Counted from the stretch's first letter, positions 8,200-16,951 are shown. The stretch is DNA of 64,000 bases from an uncultured Pelagibacteraceae bacterium (GCA_902614975.1 CACMND010000001.1:62001-126000), one strand, 5' to 3'. Notes: generated from the sequence alone by a model not told the origin. A program made the numbers and translations.

Positions 8200-9371
8200 T
8201 GAAATCCATTGAAAATATAGAAAATATTGAAAATAAAAGAATAATTCTTAGGCTTGATTTAAATGTTCCTATAAAAAATGGAAAAATAACAGATTTTAAC
8301 CGGATTGATAAGGTTATACCTACTCTAGAATTTCTATTAAAAAAAAAAGCAAAGATTATAATAATTTCTCATGTTGGAAGGCCAAAAGGTAAAATAGTTA
8401 AGGAACTCTCTCTCGAATTGGTATCGTTGTATATTAAAAGTAAAATTAAAAAAGAAGTCTCATTACTTAAAGAAAACATTTTTAATTTAAATAAAGAAAA
8501 TATTTTTAAGAGTTCCAAGAATGAGGTGATATTACTAGAAAATATTAGATTTTATCCCGAAGAAGAAGCCAACGATGATAAATTTTCAAAGAAATTAGCA
8601 AGCTTAGGAGAAATATATGTTAATGATGCGTTTTCATGCTCACATAGAGAACATGCTTCGGTATCAAAAATAACAAAGTATATTCCATCGTACAGCGGAA
8701 TTCAAATTAATGCAGAGGTAAATGCTCTCAATAGAATAACCTCGGAAATAAAAAAGCCGATTACATGCATTATTGGAGGCTCCAAAATTTCTACAAAAAT
8801 TAATGTAATAAAAAATTTAATACCAAAATTTAATAGCATTATAATAGTTGGTGCTATGGCGAACAATATATTGAAATACAAAGGTTTAAAAATTGGTAAC
8901 TCTGTTTATGAAAAAAATATTGATTACATAATTCAAGAGATTTTCACGTATGCTGAAAAAAATAAATGTAAAATATATTTTCCGAGAGATGTTAAAATTG
9001 GAAAAAAATTAAACGATAAATCTTTTGAAAAAGATTTTAAAGATATTGAAGACGATGATATTATACTTGATGTAGGATCAAAAACATTAGTTGAAATAAA
9101 AAGAATTATTGACGATTCCTCGACAATATTATGGAACGGACCATTGGGTTACTTTGAAAATAAGAATTTTTCACTAGGAAGCTCAGAAGTTGCAAAATAT
9201 ATAGCAAACAGAGGGAACAAAATATTTTCTGTTGTTGGTGGGGGCGATACGGTTGCAGTAATTAATTCACTAAAAATAAATGATAAATTTAATTTTGTTT
9301 CAACTGCTGGTGGAGCTTTTTTAGAATTTCTTGAAGGTAAAGATCTCCCTGGTATAAAAGCATTAAATTAA
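8199..9371 (+). CDS. pgk: phosphoglycerate kinase
   Basis: PGK transfers phosphate between 1,3-bisphosphoglycerate and ADP. The length is 390 residues, the bacterial norm. Family signatures include RLDLNVPIKNGKI near the N-terminus, the ISHVGRPKG substrate motif, NDAFSCSHREHAS, the nucleotide-binding hinge and the C-terminal LWNGPLGYFE and GGGDTVAVI motifs. The N-terminus carries a short repeated ENIENIEN stretch that is probably a local duplication or just low complexity. It shares a base with the upstream gap stop and abuts the aldolase gene. Confidence 0.95.
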   Translation: MKSIENIENIENKRIILRLDLNVPIKNGKITDFNRIDKVIPTLEFLLKKKAKIIIISHVGRPKGKIVKELSLELVSLYIKSKIKKEVSLLKENIFNLNKENIFKSSKNEVILLENIRFYPEEEANDDKFSKKLASLGEIYVNDAFSCSHREHASVSKITKYIPSYSGIQINAEVNALNRITSEIKKPITCIIGGSKISTKINVIKNLIPKFNSIIIVGAMANNILKYKGLKIGNSVYEKNIDYIIQEIFTYAEKNKCKIYFPRDVKIGKKLNDKSFEKDFKDIEDDDIILDVGSKTLVEIKRIIDDSSTILWNGPLGYFENKNFSLGSSEVAKYIANRGNKIFSVVGGGDTVAVINSLKINDKFNFVSTAGGAFLEFLEGKDLPGIKALN

Positions 9372-10385
9372 ATGACTGAACTAAACAAAATCGCTCTACA
9401 AATATTATCAAAAGGCAAGGGTATTCTTGCTGCAGATGAGAGTACTGCTACAATGACAAAAAGATTAGATTCAGTGAAAGTACAGTCCAATGAAAATAAT
9501 AGACTACTATTCAGACAAACTCTTTTTTCATCTTTATCAATGAAGGAATGTATAGGAGGAGTAATATTATATGATGAAACGATAAGACAAAAAACATCAA
9601 CAGGAAAAACTATTCCCGAACTTATTAACTCAACTGGATCATTAACTGGTATTAAAGTTGACACAGGAGCTAAAGTATTGGCAGGATCTAAAGAAGAAAA
9701 AGTGACTGAAGGTTTAGACGGTTTGAGAGAAAGACTAAAAGAATATTATAAGTTAGGAGCAAGATTTACAAAATGGAGGGGGGTATACTCAATATCAGAT
9801 AAATATCCTAGCAAATTATCAATTTCAGCAAATGCTCATGTTTTGGCTAGATATGCGGCATTAGTTCAAGAGGCTGGAATGGTTCCAATTATAGAGCCTG
9901 AAGTTTTAATGGATGGCAACCATTCCGCCAAAGATTGTCAGCATAAAACATCTGAGGTGCTACAAAAATGTTATGAAGAGTTAGAATTAAATAATATTGA
10001 TTTAAAAGGGACAATTTTAAAACCAAATATGATTTTACCTGGAACAAATTCTGGTGAAAAAATTTCTAGTGAGGAAATTGCTGAACTTACTTTAGAGTGT
10101 TTAAAAAATAATGTACCTTCATCAGTTCCAGGCATAGCTTTTCTATCAGGAGGCCAATCCGAAATTGAGGCAACTGCAAATCTAAACCAAATAAATATTA
10201 AAAATAACACAGGTTTTGTAATGACTTATTCCTATGGAAGAGCTTTGCAACAAAGCGCATTAAAATTTTGGTCAAAAGATTTAAAAAATATAACCGGTAC
10301 ACAAGAAATATTTGATCATAGGGCTAAAATGTGTACTTTAGCCGCTCAAGGGAAATGGTCAAAAAATCTTGAAAATTCCAAATAA
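9372..10385 (+). CDS. fba: class I fructose-bisphosphate aldolase
   Basis: This is the metal-independent, Schiff-base (animal/plant-type) aldolase, not the class II enzyme found in most bacteria. The 337-residue protein has KGKGILAADEST at residues 14-25, RFTKWRGVYS near 131-140, IIEPEVLMDG and the Schiff-base motif GTILKPNMILPG, with Lys217 as the candidate catalytic lysine. It follows pgk with no gap and thiE begins 17 bp before its stop. With tkt, gap and pgk it forms a gluconeogenesis/pentose-phosphate operon. The class I type is usual in SAR11. Confidence 0.94.
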   Translation: MTELNKIALQILSKGKGILAADESTATMTKRLDSVKVQSNENNRLLFRQTLFSSLSMKECIGGVILYDETIRQKTSTGKTIPELINSTGSLTGIKVDTGAKVLAGSKEEKVTEGLDGLRERLKEYYKLGARFTKWRGVYSISDKYPSKLSISANAHVLARYAALVQEAGMVPIIEPEVLMDGNHSAKDCQHKTSEVLQKCYEELELNNIDLKGTILKPNMILPGTNSGEKISSEEIAELTLECLKNNVPSSVPGIAFLSGGQSEIEATANLNQINIKNNTGFVMTYSYGRALQQSALKFWSKDLKNITGTQEIFDHRAKMCTLAAQGKWSKNLENSK

Positions 10386-10986
10386 AAAATTTGTATATTT
10401 AATATCTCCTAATAATATTAATAGTAAATCTTTCTATATTAATTTAAATTTGGTCTTAAAATCAAACAAAGTAAAATTTTTTCAATTAAGGCTAAAAAAA
10501 GAATCTACTAAAAAAAAAATTGAAATTGCAAAGAGGATTTTAAAAATCTGTAAAAAAAATAAAGTGAAATTTATTATAAATGATGATCCGTATCTGGCAA
10601 GAAAGGTTAAAGCTGATGGTTGTCATCTAGGTCAAAATGATATGAATATTACTGAAGCCAAAAAAATTTTAAAAAACAAAATAATAGGAATTACTTGTCA
10701 TAATTCGTTAAAACTTGCCAGAATTGCCTCATTAAAAAATGCAGACTATATCGCAATAGGAGCATTCTTTAAATCTTTAACCAAAATAGTTAATTTTAAA
10801 GCTAATATTGCTACTCTAAAAAAAATAAAAAAATATATAAGAATACCTATTGTTGCTATTGGAGGAATTAATGAAAAAAATTATAAAAATCTATTATTGA
10901 ATAAAGCTGATTTTTTAGCTATCTCAGGCTACATATGGAATAATAAAAAACTTAGACCACAACAAGCAATAAAGATGTTAAAATGA
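10369..10986 (+). CDS. thiE: thiamine-phosphate synthase
   Basis: ThiE couples HMP pyrophosphate to thiazole phosphate to give thiamine monophosphate. The protein has 205 residues with a TIM-barrel pattern. Family motifs are FFQLRLKKES (phosphate site), IINDDPYLARKVKADGCHLGQND, GITCHNSLKLA, ADYIAIGAFF and the C-terminal IPIVAIGGINEKN. Translation starts at a TTG inside the end of the aldolase gene, so it is likely coupled. In SAR11, where de novo HMP synthesis (ThiC) is generally missing, a retained ThiE fits salvage of external HMP; that context is general knowledge and not visible here. Confidence 0.85.
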   Translation: MKIPNKKFVYLISPNNINSKSFYINLNLVLKSNKVKFFQLRLKKESTKKKIEIAKRILKICKKNKVKFIINDDPYLARKVKADGCHLGQNDMNITEAKKILKNKIIGITCHNSLKLARIASLKNADYIAIGAFFKSLTKIVNFKANIATLKKIKKYIRIPIVAIGGINEKNYKNLLLNKADFLAISGYIWNNKKLRPQQAIKMLK

Positions 10987-11543
10987 AAATAAATGCAACA
11001 GAAATAAGAGTTGGTATGATACTCGAATATAAAAATGATTTATGGGAAGTGCTCAAAACTAACCATGTTAAACCTGGAAAAGGTGGTGCTTTTGCGCAGG
11101 TAGAAATGAAAAGTCTTAATAAAAACACTAAATTAAATGAAAGATTTAGATCTAGTGAAAATATAGAGAAAGCAGCACTGGAGGAAATGAAATTTAATTT
11201 TTTATATAGTGATGAAAACGATTTCTATTTTATGAATCCTGAATCTTTTGAGCAAATCAATATAAACAAAGATGTTGTCGGCAATAAAGGTAAAATGCTT
11301 ACAGAAAATTTAGAAGTAAATATCAATTTTCATAATGACACCCCTTTAAATATTATACTTCCGAATCAAATATCCTGTGAAATAGAAACAACAGATGCAT
11401 CAATAAAAGGACAAACAGTTTCATCCTCATATAAACCAGCAGTTCTTAAAAATGGTTTAAATATTCAAGTCCCTCCATTTATTGAAAGTGGTGATAAGAT
11501 TATTATTGATACAAGAACAATGGAATATGTAAAAAAAATATAA
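10983..11543 (+). CDS. efp: translation elongation factor P
   Basis: EF-P relieves ribosome stalling at polyproline stretches. The protein has 186 residues and three beta-barrel domains. The loop that enters the peptidyl transferase centre reads NHVKPGKGGAFAQVEMK, so the residue normally modified is Lys33, of the EpmA-beta-lysylated type and not the Arg-rhamnosylated type. The C-terminal signature (ATDASIKGQTVSSSYKPAVLENG-like) is present. It overlaps thiE by 4 bp. Whether epmA/epmB exist in this genome cannot be seen in the window. Confidence 0.95.
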   Translation: MKINATEIRVGMILEYKNDLWEVLKTNHVKPGKGGAFAQVEMKSLNKNTKLNERFRSSENIEKAALEEMKFNFLYSDENDFYFMNPESFEQININKDVVGNKGKMLTENLEVNINFHNDTPLNIILPNQISCEIETTDASIKGQTVSSSYKPAVLKNGLNIQVPPFIESGDKIIIDTRTMEYVKKI

Positions 11544-11544
11544 A

Positions 11545-12291
11545 ATGAATTCTATATCACCAAACTTAAATTTGATGATTAAAGCATGCGAGAAGGCATC
11601 TAAAATAATCATTAGGGATTTTGGGGAAATTGAAAAATTACAGGTATCAAAAAAGGGACCTAAAGATTTTGTAACTAAAACTGATAAAAGGGTTGAAAAA
11701 ATTTTAGTAGAGGAGCTGACAAAATCAAAAAAAAACTTTTCTTTTATAACTGAAGAAACTGGAAAGATAATAAATAAGAATAAAAATGTTTTTTGGATAA
11801 TAGATCCAATAGACGGTACAACAAATTTTTTACATGGCATTCCGCATTTTGCAATTTCATTAGCGTTAAAATTTGATGATGTAATAACCATAGGATTAAT
11901 TTTTGATCCTATTAAAAATGAAATATTTTACGCGGAAAAAAATAATGGATCTTATTTAAATAATAGTAGAATTCGTGTTTCTAATAAGTCAAATTTGGAA
12001 GAATGTTTATTTGCTACAAATAATCATGGCACACAAATAGTTTATCCAAAATTAAATTTAAGAAATTCTGGTTGTGCTGCATTAGACATGGCATATGTTG
12101 GGTGTGGAAGATTTGATGGATATTTTCACAATAAAATAAATTTATGGGATGTTGCTGCTGGTAAAATAATTATTGAAGAAGCGGGTGGCAAAGTAAACAA
12201 TATTAATGAATTCAAAATCAGTCAAATTGATATTAGAGCAGGAAATCCAAATATTTATGATAAAATGCTCAAAAAACTTAATAACTTTTAA
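11545..12291 (+). CDS. suhB: inositol monophosphatase family protein SuhB
   Basis: This 248-residue Mg2+-dependent phosphatase belongs to the inositol monophosphatase/SuhB family. SuhB also joins rRNA antitermination complexes in other bacteria. Motif A ([25 protein letters not shown]) and motif B ([16 protein letters not shown]) are intact, and TEETGK carries the first metal-binding glutamate. It starts one base after the efp stop, so it belongs to the same transcript. Pairing with efp is seen in other alphaproteobacteria. Substrate (inositol phosphate, other sugar phosphates) cannot be told from sequence. Confidence 0.9.
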   Translation: MNSISPNLNLMIKACEKASKIIIRDFGEIEKLQVSKKGPKDFVTKTDKRVEKILVEELTKSKKNFSFITEETGKIINKNKNVFWIIDPIDGTTNFLHGIPHFAISLALKFDDVITIGLIFDPIKNEIFYAEKNNGSYLNNSRIRVSNKSNLEECLFATNNHGTQIVYPKLNLRNSGCAALDMAYVGCGRFDGYFHNKINLWDVAAGKIIIEEAGGKVNNINEFKISQIDIRAGNPNIYDKMLKKLNNF

Positions 12292-12326
12292 TTGTTTTTG
12301 AAATAAATTTTGTTATAAGGCTGCCC

Positions 12327-12551
12327 ATGAAAAAAAAAATACATCCAAAATACCATGTAATAAAAGTAGAAATGACTGATGGTTCTCAGTTTGAAACTAA
12401 GTCAACTTGGGGTTCAGAAAATGAAGTGCTGAAACTTGAAATTGATCCCAAATCTCATTCAGCATGGACTGGTGGAAAGCAAAAAATTTTAGATAAAGGA
12501 AGAATAAGCAAATTTAATAAAAAGTTTCAAAACTTTAGATCAGAGAAATAA
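12327..12551 (+). CDS. rpmE: 50S ribosomal protein L31
   Basis: The protein has 74 residues beginning [19 protein letters not shown] with the family block [19 protein letters not shown] and WTGGKQK. None of the cysteines of the zinc-binding form is present, so this is the C-minus type of L31. An AAGG ribosome-binding site lies 6 nt before the ATG. The 35 bp upstream gap contains a weak promoter-like pair (TTGTTT at 12292, TATAAG at 12314, 16 bp apart), but any transcript from it would be nearly leaderless, so I do not list it separately. Confidence 0.95.
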   Translation: MKKKIHPKYHVIKVEMTDGSQFETKSTWGSENEVLKLEIDPKSHSAWTGGKQKILDKGRISKFNKKFQNFRSEK

Positions 12552-12556
12552 AAAAA

Positions 12557-13147
12557 ATGTCAAAAGCACCATTAATGCCAATGGCAACAGCAGTTTGGCT
12601 TGTAGAAAATACATCATTAACGTTTAAACAAATTGCTAATTTTTGTAAGCTGCATGAAGTAGAGGTTCAGGGAATTGCGGATGGTGAAGTTGCAAAAGGT
12701 ATAGTTGGTTATAACCCTATTATCTCTGGTCAACTCACGCAAGAAGAAATTGAACTCTCATCAAAAGATGTAAATCGTAACTTAAATATAGTTAATCTAG
12801 ATGTTGAAATTAAAAGCACAGAAAATAAATTCAAAAAATATATACCTTTATCTAAACGTCAAGATAAACCAGACTCAGCATTATGGTTGTTAAAAAATCA
12901 TCCTATATTAAAAGACTCACAAATTGCTAAATTAGTTGGTGTAACTAAAAACTCTGTGAGCTCAATAAGAAATAAGAGTTATTGGAATTATAACAGTTTA
13001 AATGCAAAAGACCCTGTTGCAATGGGTCTATTTACTCAAAAAGAATTATTAAATGCAATTGAGAAGGCAGAAAGAAGGATAATTAAAGAAAAAAAAGATA
13101 AAGAAAAATTAAATCAAGCTAATAAAAGTGGAATTGAAAAAATATAG
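12557..13147 (+). CDS. trcR: TrcR-like DUF1013 transcriptional regulator
   Basis: The family is confined to alphaproteobacteria and named in Caulobacter as a cell-cycle transcription regulator. The protein has 196 residues. The N-terminal block PLMPMATAVWLVENTSLTF followed by QIANFCKLHEVEVQGIADGEV is the DUF1013 signature and includes a helix-turn-helix pattern. A second helix-turn-helix-like block (SQIAKLVGVTKNSVSSIRN) follows in the C-terminal half. The tail is Lys/Glu-rich. It follows rpmE by 5 bp. Target promoters are unknown. Confidence 0.88.
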   Translation: MSKAPLMPMATAVWLVENTSLTFKQIANFCKLHEVEVQGIADGEVAKGIVGYNPIISGQLTQEEIELSSKDVNRNLNIVNLDVEIKSTENKFKKYIPLSKRQDKPDSALWLLKNHPILKDSQIAKLVGVTKNSVSSIRNKSYWNYNSLNAKDPVAMGLFTQKELLNAIEKAERRIIKEKKDKEKLNQANKSGIEKI

Positions 13148-13183
13148 ACAAATATTAATTAAAATGTTAACTAAAATCACTTT

Positions 13184-13390
13184 TTGGAGGTTGTTATTAA
13201 AATAGAAGTCAAAGATAATAATGTTGAACAAGCGTTAAGAGTTTTAAAAAGAAAACTCCAGCGAGATGGTTTTTTTAAAATAATTAAACTAAAAAATAAT
13301 TATGAGAAGCCCTCTGAAAAAAAAAAGAGAATTCTTCAAGAAAACATTAAAAGAGTAAAAAAACTTAACAAACTCAAAAATAGGATTTAA
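13184..13390 (+). CDS. rpsU: 30S ribosomal protein S21
   Basis: S21 sits next to the anti-Shine-Dalgarno end of 16S rRNA and aids initiation. The core EVKDNNVEQALRVLKRKLQRDGFF followed by YEKPSEKKKR is typical. The start is uncertain. The coordinates use a TTG at 13184, but a perfect GGAGG at 13186-13190 then lies inside codons 1-3. An in-frame ATT at 13196, 5 nt after GGAGG, would give MKIEVKDNN..., which matches the usual S21 N-terminus better. ATT initiation is rare and typical of autoregulated translation genes such as infC. The initiator tRNA follows on the same strand. Confidence 0.9.
   Translation: MEVVIKIEVKDNNVEQALRVLKRKLQRDGFFKIIKLKNNYEKPSEKKKRILQENIKRVKKLNKLKNRI
13186..13190 (+). 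promoter_or_regulatory. perfect Shine-Dalgarno GGAGG for rpsU
   Basis: GGAGG matches the anti-Shine-Dalgarno core completely, unusual among the weak or absent sites of neighbouring genes. It sits 5 nt before an in-frame ATT (13196) and only makes sense as a ribosome-binding site if translation starts there and not at the TTG at 13184. Confidence 0.6.
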
Positions 13391-13394
13391 TTAT

Positions 13395-13471
13395 CGCGGG
13401 GTGGAGCAGCCTGGTAGCTCGCAAGGCTCATAACCTTGAGGTCGGCGGTTCAAATCCGTCCCCCGCAACCA
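13395..13471 (+). tRNA. initiator tRNA-fMet (CAT)
   Basis: This 77-nt tRNA gene starts CGCGGGG and ends CCCCGCA-ACCA with the CCA encoded. The C1:A72 mismatch at the top of the acceptor stem is the hallmark of bacterial initiator tRNA. The anticodon CAT is at 13429-13431 in a CTCATAA loop. The T arm reads GGCGGTTCAAATCCGTC. The anticodon stem is CAAGG/CCTTG, so of the three G:C pairs usually conserved in initiators (29-31:39-41) the first is A:U. The gene ends 1 nt before the stop codon of the convergent transaldolase gene. Confidence 0.97.
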
Positions 13472-13472
13472 A

Positions 13473-14165
13473 TTAGATTTTAAACTTTGATTTTTTTGTA
13501 TCTAACAAAAAACCTTTAACTGTATCAGTGGTCAACTTTTTAAAACTCTTGCCAAATTTTTCTATTTTTTCAATTATTTCCGGTGGAACAGTGATTATGT
13601 GACATCCAATTTGTTTAGCTTGAATATAATTATAAGGTTCTCTTGTACTAGCCCATAATATTTCAACATTTTTATATTTTTTTGAAAGTTTTAAACTTTT
13701 TTTAAAATGAGGCAATGGATCTTTTCCTGTATCTGACATACGTCCAGCAAAAATTGATATTATAACTTTAGTTTCTTTGTTTATTTTTTTTAAGATTTTT
13801 TGAGTTTGAGTAAAAGTATAAACAGCTGTTATATTTAGTTTTATTTTGTTATTATTAAGAGTTTTAATTACATCCCCCATAAACTTTCCCTTAGAATTTG
13901 TCACTGGAACTTTAACATAAATATTCTTACCTAAATTATTTATTTTTAAACCTTGGGAAATCATATTTTTAATATCGTCTGCAAATACTTCGCAGGACAC
14001 TGGCTTATCTGTTATTTCAAGAATCTCTTTAGAATAATTTAAGTAATCTTTTGCACCAGCTTTTCTCATCAAACTGGGATTTGTTGTAAAACCTTTAACA
14101 ATTTTTTTTTTGTTAAATTTTTTTATAAGAACTTTATCAGCTATATCACAAAAAATTTTAGTCAA
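13473..14165 (-). CDS. transaldolase / fructose-6-phosphate aldolase-type
   Basis: This 230-residue protein belongs to the short transaldolase (TalC/FSA-like) family, which makes Schiff bases and transfers or cleaves dihydroxyacetone units. Visible features are KGFTTNPSLMRKAG near the N-terminus (the TTNPSLL signature), a YVKVPVT strand carrying the catalytic lysine, NITAVYTFTQ, and the GRMSDTGKDP phosphate-binding stretch. It may complete the pentose phosphate pathway with the tkt 6 kb away. Whether it acts as transaldolase or F6P aldolase cannot be decided by eye. It follows pntB directly on the minus strand. Confidence 0.85.
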   Translation of the reverse strand: MTKIFCDIADKVLIKKFNKKKIVKGFTTNPSLMRKAGAKDYLNYSKEILEITDKPVSCEVFADDIKNMISQGLKINNLGKNIYVKVPVTNSKGKFMGDVIKTLNNNKIKLNITAVYTFTQTQKILKKINKETKVIISIFAGRMSDTGKDPLPHFKKSLKLSKKYKNVEILWASTREPYNYIQAKQIGCHIITVPPEIIEKIEKFGKSFKKLTTDTVKGFLLDTKKSKFKI

Positions 14166-15560
14166 CTATAAACTCTTAACAATTTCTTCTGTCATCTTTT
14201 TTGCATCTGCAAAAAGCATTAAGGTATTATCTCTGTAAAAAAGATCATTATCTATTCCAGCATAGCCAGGAGATAAACTTCTTTTAACAAATAAAACAGA
14301 TTTACTTTTTTCAACATCTAGAACTGGCATTCCATAAATTGGGCTTTGGGGGTCAGATTTAGCTACAGGATTTGTAACATCATTTGCTCCAATTACGTAC
14401 GCTACATCACAATTTGCAAAATCATTATTTATTTCTTCTAATTCAAATACTTCATCGTAGGGAACATTTGCCTCAGCAAGTAAAACATTCATATGGCCCG
14501 GCATTCTTCCGGCAACCGGATGAATTGCGTAAGAAACTTTTACTCCATTTTTTTTTAATGCATCAACCATTTCTCTAAGAGCATGTTGAGCTTGTGCAAC
14601 CGCCATGCCATAACCCGGTACAATAATTACTGAAGATGCATTTTTCATTAAAAATGCAGCATCATCAGCATTCCCACTTTTTACAGGTTTTTGTTCTTTA
14701 GTCTGCGTGTTTGAAGTTTGTTCGTTTGCACCCCATCCACCAAGTATAACATTGAAAAATGACCTATTCATTCCTTTACACATGATGTAAGAGAGAATAG
14801 CACCTGATGAACCAACCAAAGCGCCTGTAATAATCAGAGCAGTGTTCTCTAAAGTAAAACCAATCCCTGCAGCAGCCCAGCCAGAATAAGAGTTTAGCAT
14901 TGAAATTACAACAGGCATATCTGCTCCACCTATTGGAATAATTAATAGGACTCCAACTATAAAAGATATTATTACAATTGACCAAAAAATATTAGATAAC
15001 TGAGTTCTACATAGATAGTAAATTAAAAATAAAATTGCTAATCCAAGTAGCAAATTTATAAAGTGCTGGCCTTTAAAGGTTATTGGCGCACCTGACATTA
15101 TACCTCTGAGTTTCAAAAAAGCGATAATAGAACCTGAAAAAGTTATAGCTCCTATAGCGGCACCTAAAGACATTTCAATTAAGCTCGCAAGTTTAATATC
15201 TCCAACAGCTCCGAGATTAAATGCATCTGGTTTTAAGAAAGCTGATATAGCAACAAAAACAGCGGCAAGACCTACAAGGCTGTGAAAACCAGCAACAAGT
15301 TCAGGCATTGCAGTCATGGGTATTCTGAAAGCAATAAATGCACCAATAGCACCTCCTATAGCTAAAAAAATTAGTACATAAATAAAACCAGTTTCAAAAT
15401 TTCCTACCGATAAAAAAGTGACAATTATTGCAATTGCCATTCCAGCTATACCGAAGTAATTCCCCTGCCTAGATGTTTCAGGAGATGAGAGACCTCTGAG
15501 AGCTAAAATAAAAAGTATTCCAGATACTAAATAAAATAATGCTGATACATTTGCTGACAT
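14166..15560 (-). CDS. pntB: NAD(P) transhydrogenase subunit beta
   Basis: PntB couples proton entry to hydride transfer from NADH to NADP+. The 464-residue protein starts with eight or nine transmembrane segments (about residues 1-270), including the conserved GSxIAFLKLRG and IPIGGADMPVVISMLNSYSGWAAAGIGF stretches. After a charged linker (about 280-300) comes the soluble NADP-binding domain III, with PGYGMAVAQAQH, IHPVAGRMPGHMNVLLAEA, VIGANDVTNPVAK and KRSLSPGYAGI. It is the last of three consecutive pnt genes, 2 bp after pntAB. It lies on the minus strand next to the transaldolase gene. Confidence 0.96.
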   Translation of the reverse strand: MSANVSALFYLVSGILFILALRGLSSPETSRQGNYFGIAGMAIAIIVTFLSVGNFETGFIYVLIFLAIGGAIGAFIAFRIPMTAMPELVAGFHSLVGLAAVFVAISAFLKPDAFNLGAVGDIKLASLIEMSLGAAIGAITFSGSIIAFLKLRGIMSGAPITFKGQHFINLLLGLAILFLIYYLCRTQLSNIFWSIVIISFIVGVLLIIPIGGADMPVVISMLNSYSGWAAAGIGFTLENTALIITGALVGSSGAILSYIMCKGMNRSFFNVILGGWGANEQTSNTQTKEQKPVKSGNADDAAFLMKNASSVIIVPGYGMAVAQAQHALREMVDALKKNGVKVSYAIHPVAGRMPGHMNVLLAEANVPYDEVFELEEINNDFANCDVAYVIGANDVTNPVAKSDPQSPIYGMPVLDVEKSKSVLFVKRSLSPGYAGIDNDLFYRDNTLMLFADAKKMTEEIVKSL

Positions 15561-15562
15561 AA

Positions 15563-15865
15563 TTATTTTTTCTTCTTTTTATACATTTGCAACATTCTTT
15601 GAGTCACTAGAAAACCTCCAAATATATTCACAGCTGCTAGAATAATTGCTAAAAAACCAAAGATATTTGATGTTTCAAATACACTGCTTGATGATCCAGC
15701 TAAAGCTGCAATTATAGCTCCTACTATGATCACTGATGAAATTGCATTTGTCACAGACATTAAAGGAGTATGTAAAGAAGGTGTAACACTCCAAACAACA
15801 TAATAACCAACAAATATTGATAATATAAATATACTCAATCTAAAAATAAAAGGATCAATTTCCAT
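15563..15865 (-). CDS. pntAB: NAD(P) transhydrogenase subunit alpha 2 (membrane part)
   Basis: This 100-residue protein is the membrane portion of the alpha subunit, separate here from the soluble NAD-binding part, as in Rhodospirillum and many alphaproteobacteria. It has three or four transmembrane segments and the family motif VWSVTPSLHTPLMSVTNAISSVI, with GGFLVTQRML near the C-terminus. The start codon overlaps the pntAA stop by one base and its stop is 2 bp before pntB, so the three subunits are translated as a unit. Confidence 0.95.
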   Translation of the reverse strand: MEIDPFIFRLSIFILSIFVGYYVVWSVTPSLHTPLMSVTNAISSVIIVGAIIAALAGSSSSVFETSNIFGFLAIILAAVNIFGGFLVTQRMLQMYKKKKK

Positions 15866-16950
15866 TATTTAACCTTAGTTTTATTAATTATTTCATCTTC
15901 TAAATTTATTTCAAAGCTTTTCTTTTCTTTATCAAATAAATTATTAACAAAGTTAAAAACATTTTTTGCATAAAGGCTAGATGCCGAAACTGGTAATTTA
16001 TTTAATATATTTGTTTTTCCCATTATTTTTACTCCATTTGCATCAATTATTTCATCAGCTTTGGTTAATTCAGAATTTCCACCTTGGATTGCGGCAAGGT
16101 CATAAATAACTGATCCACTTGTCATAACATCAATCATATCTTTCTTAATAATTATAGGCGCTTTTTTTCCAGGTATTAATGCGGTGCATATAACTATATC
16201 AATTTTTTTTAAAGTTTCTTTTAATAATTCCTCTTGTTTCTTTTTAAAATCATCTGAAGCTTCTTTAGCATATCCTCCTTCAGTCTCTAAGTTTTCTGCT
16301 CCTTCTACTGATAAAAATTTTCCCCCTAAACTTTCTACTTGTTCTTTCGAGGCTAATCTTACATCAGTTGCAAAGACTATTGCCCCCATTCTTTTTGCAG
16401 TTGCTATGGCTTGAAGTCCAGCAACTCCAGCTCCAACAACTAATACTTTTGCTGCAGATATCGTTCCGGCTGCCGTCATCATCATTGGTATAGCTTTTTG
16501 AAAATACGCAAATGAATCCAAAACAGCTTTGTACCCAGCCAAGTTTGCTTGCGATGATAGAATATCCATTGATTGTGCCCTGGTTATCCTAGGTAATAGT
16601 TCTAAAGAAAAACAATTTATGTTCTTGGATGTTATTTCTTTTAGTTTTTTTTCATTCGAATATGGATTTAAAACTCCAATTAAAATTTGTTTTTCTTTAA
16701 GTTTGTTTAAATTTAGATCACTAAGTATATTCATTTGCAATATTACATTCGAATTTGAGATAATCTCTTCTTCAGCAAAAAAATTTGCACCTTGTGCTTC
16801 ATACTCTTTGTCACTTATACCAAGATGAGCTGCATAATTTTTCGTTAAATGAACATCTAGCCCAAGTGATTTATATTTTTTTATTATATCTGGTGTTATA
16901 GCAACACGTTGCTCGATATCTAAATTTTCAGAGATAGATCCAATGATCAT
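15865..16950 (-). CDS. pntAA: NAD(P) transhydrogenase subunit alpha 1 (NAD-binding)
   Basis: This soluble 361-residue domain I binds NAD(H) at the cytoplasmic face. It belongs to the alanine dehydrogenase/PNT fold: RVAITPDIIKKY near the N-terminus, the AAGTISAAKVLVVGAGVAGLQAIATAKRMGA Rossmann region (about residues 160-190, quoted in part by position), FATDVR after the second strand, and the mobile loop region near VICTALIPGKKAP. The C-terminus stops where the membrane part would begin, consistent with the split-subunit arrangement. It is preceded by a tiny aa3-oxidase subunit gene with a 1 bp gap. Confidence 0.95.
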   Translation of the reverse strand: MIIGSISENLDIEQRVAITPDIIKKYKSLGLDVHLTKNYAAHLGISDKEYEAQGANFFAEEEIISNSNVILQMNILSDLNLNKLKEKQILIGVLNPYSNEKKLKEITSKNINCFSLELLPRITRAQSMDILSSQANLAGYKAVLDSFAYFQKAIPMMMTAAGTISAAKVLVVGAGVAGLQAIATAKRMGAIVFATDVRLASKEQVESLGGKFLSVEGAENLETEGGYAKEASDDFKKKQEELLKETLKKIDIVICTALIPGKKAPIIIKKDMIDVMTSGSVIYDLAAIQGGNSELTKADEIIDANGVKIMGKTNILNKLPVSASSLYAKNVFNFVNNLFDKEKKSFEINLEDEIINKTKVK

Positions 16951-16951
16951 T

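Noticed and set aside
9372..10385. Class I aldolase as a foreign gene
   Set aside because: It sits in a tight core operon with neighbours' composition, and this aldolase type is normal for SAR11.
12292..12326. Promoter for rpmE (TTGTTT, 16 bp, TATAAG)
   Set aside because: The transcript would begin at or inside the start codon and the same bases form the AAGG ribosome-binding site.
13395..13471. The initiator tRNA as an integration site for the island
   Set aside because: It is 3.8 kb from the island edge with core genes between them, no integrase is present, and I saw no second copy of its 3' end.
14776..14985. Open frame on the minus strand within pntB, and many similar frames antisense to tkt, fba and the transketolase subunits
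   Set aside because: They lie fully inside well-conserved genes in other frames, show no family motifs, and their composition is that of shadow frames.
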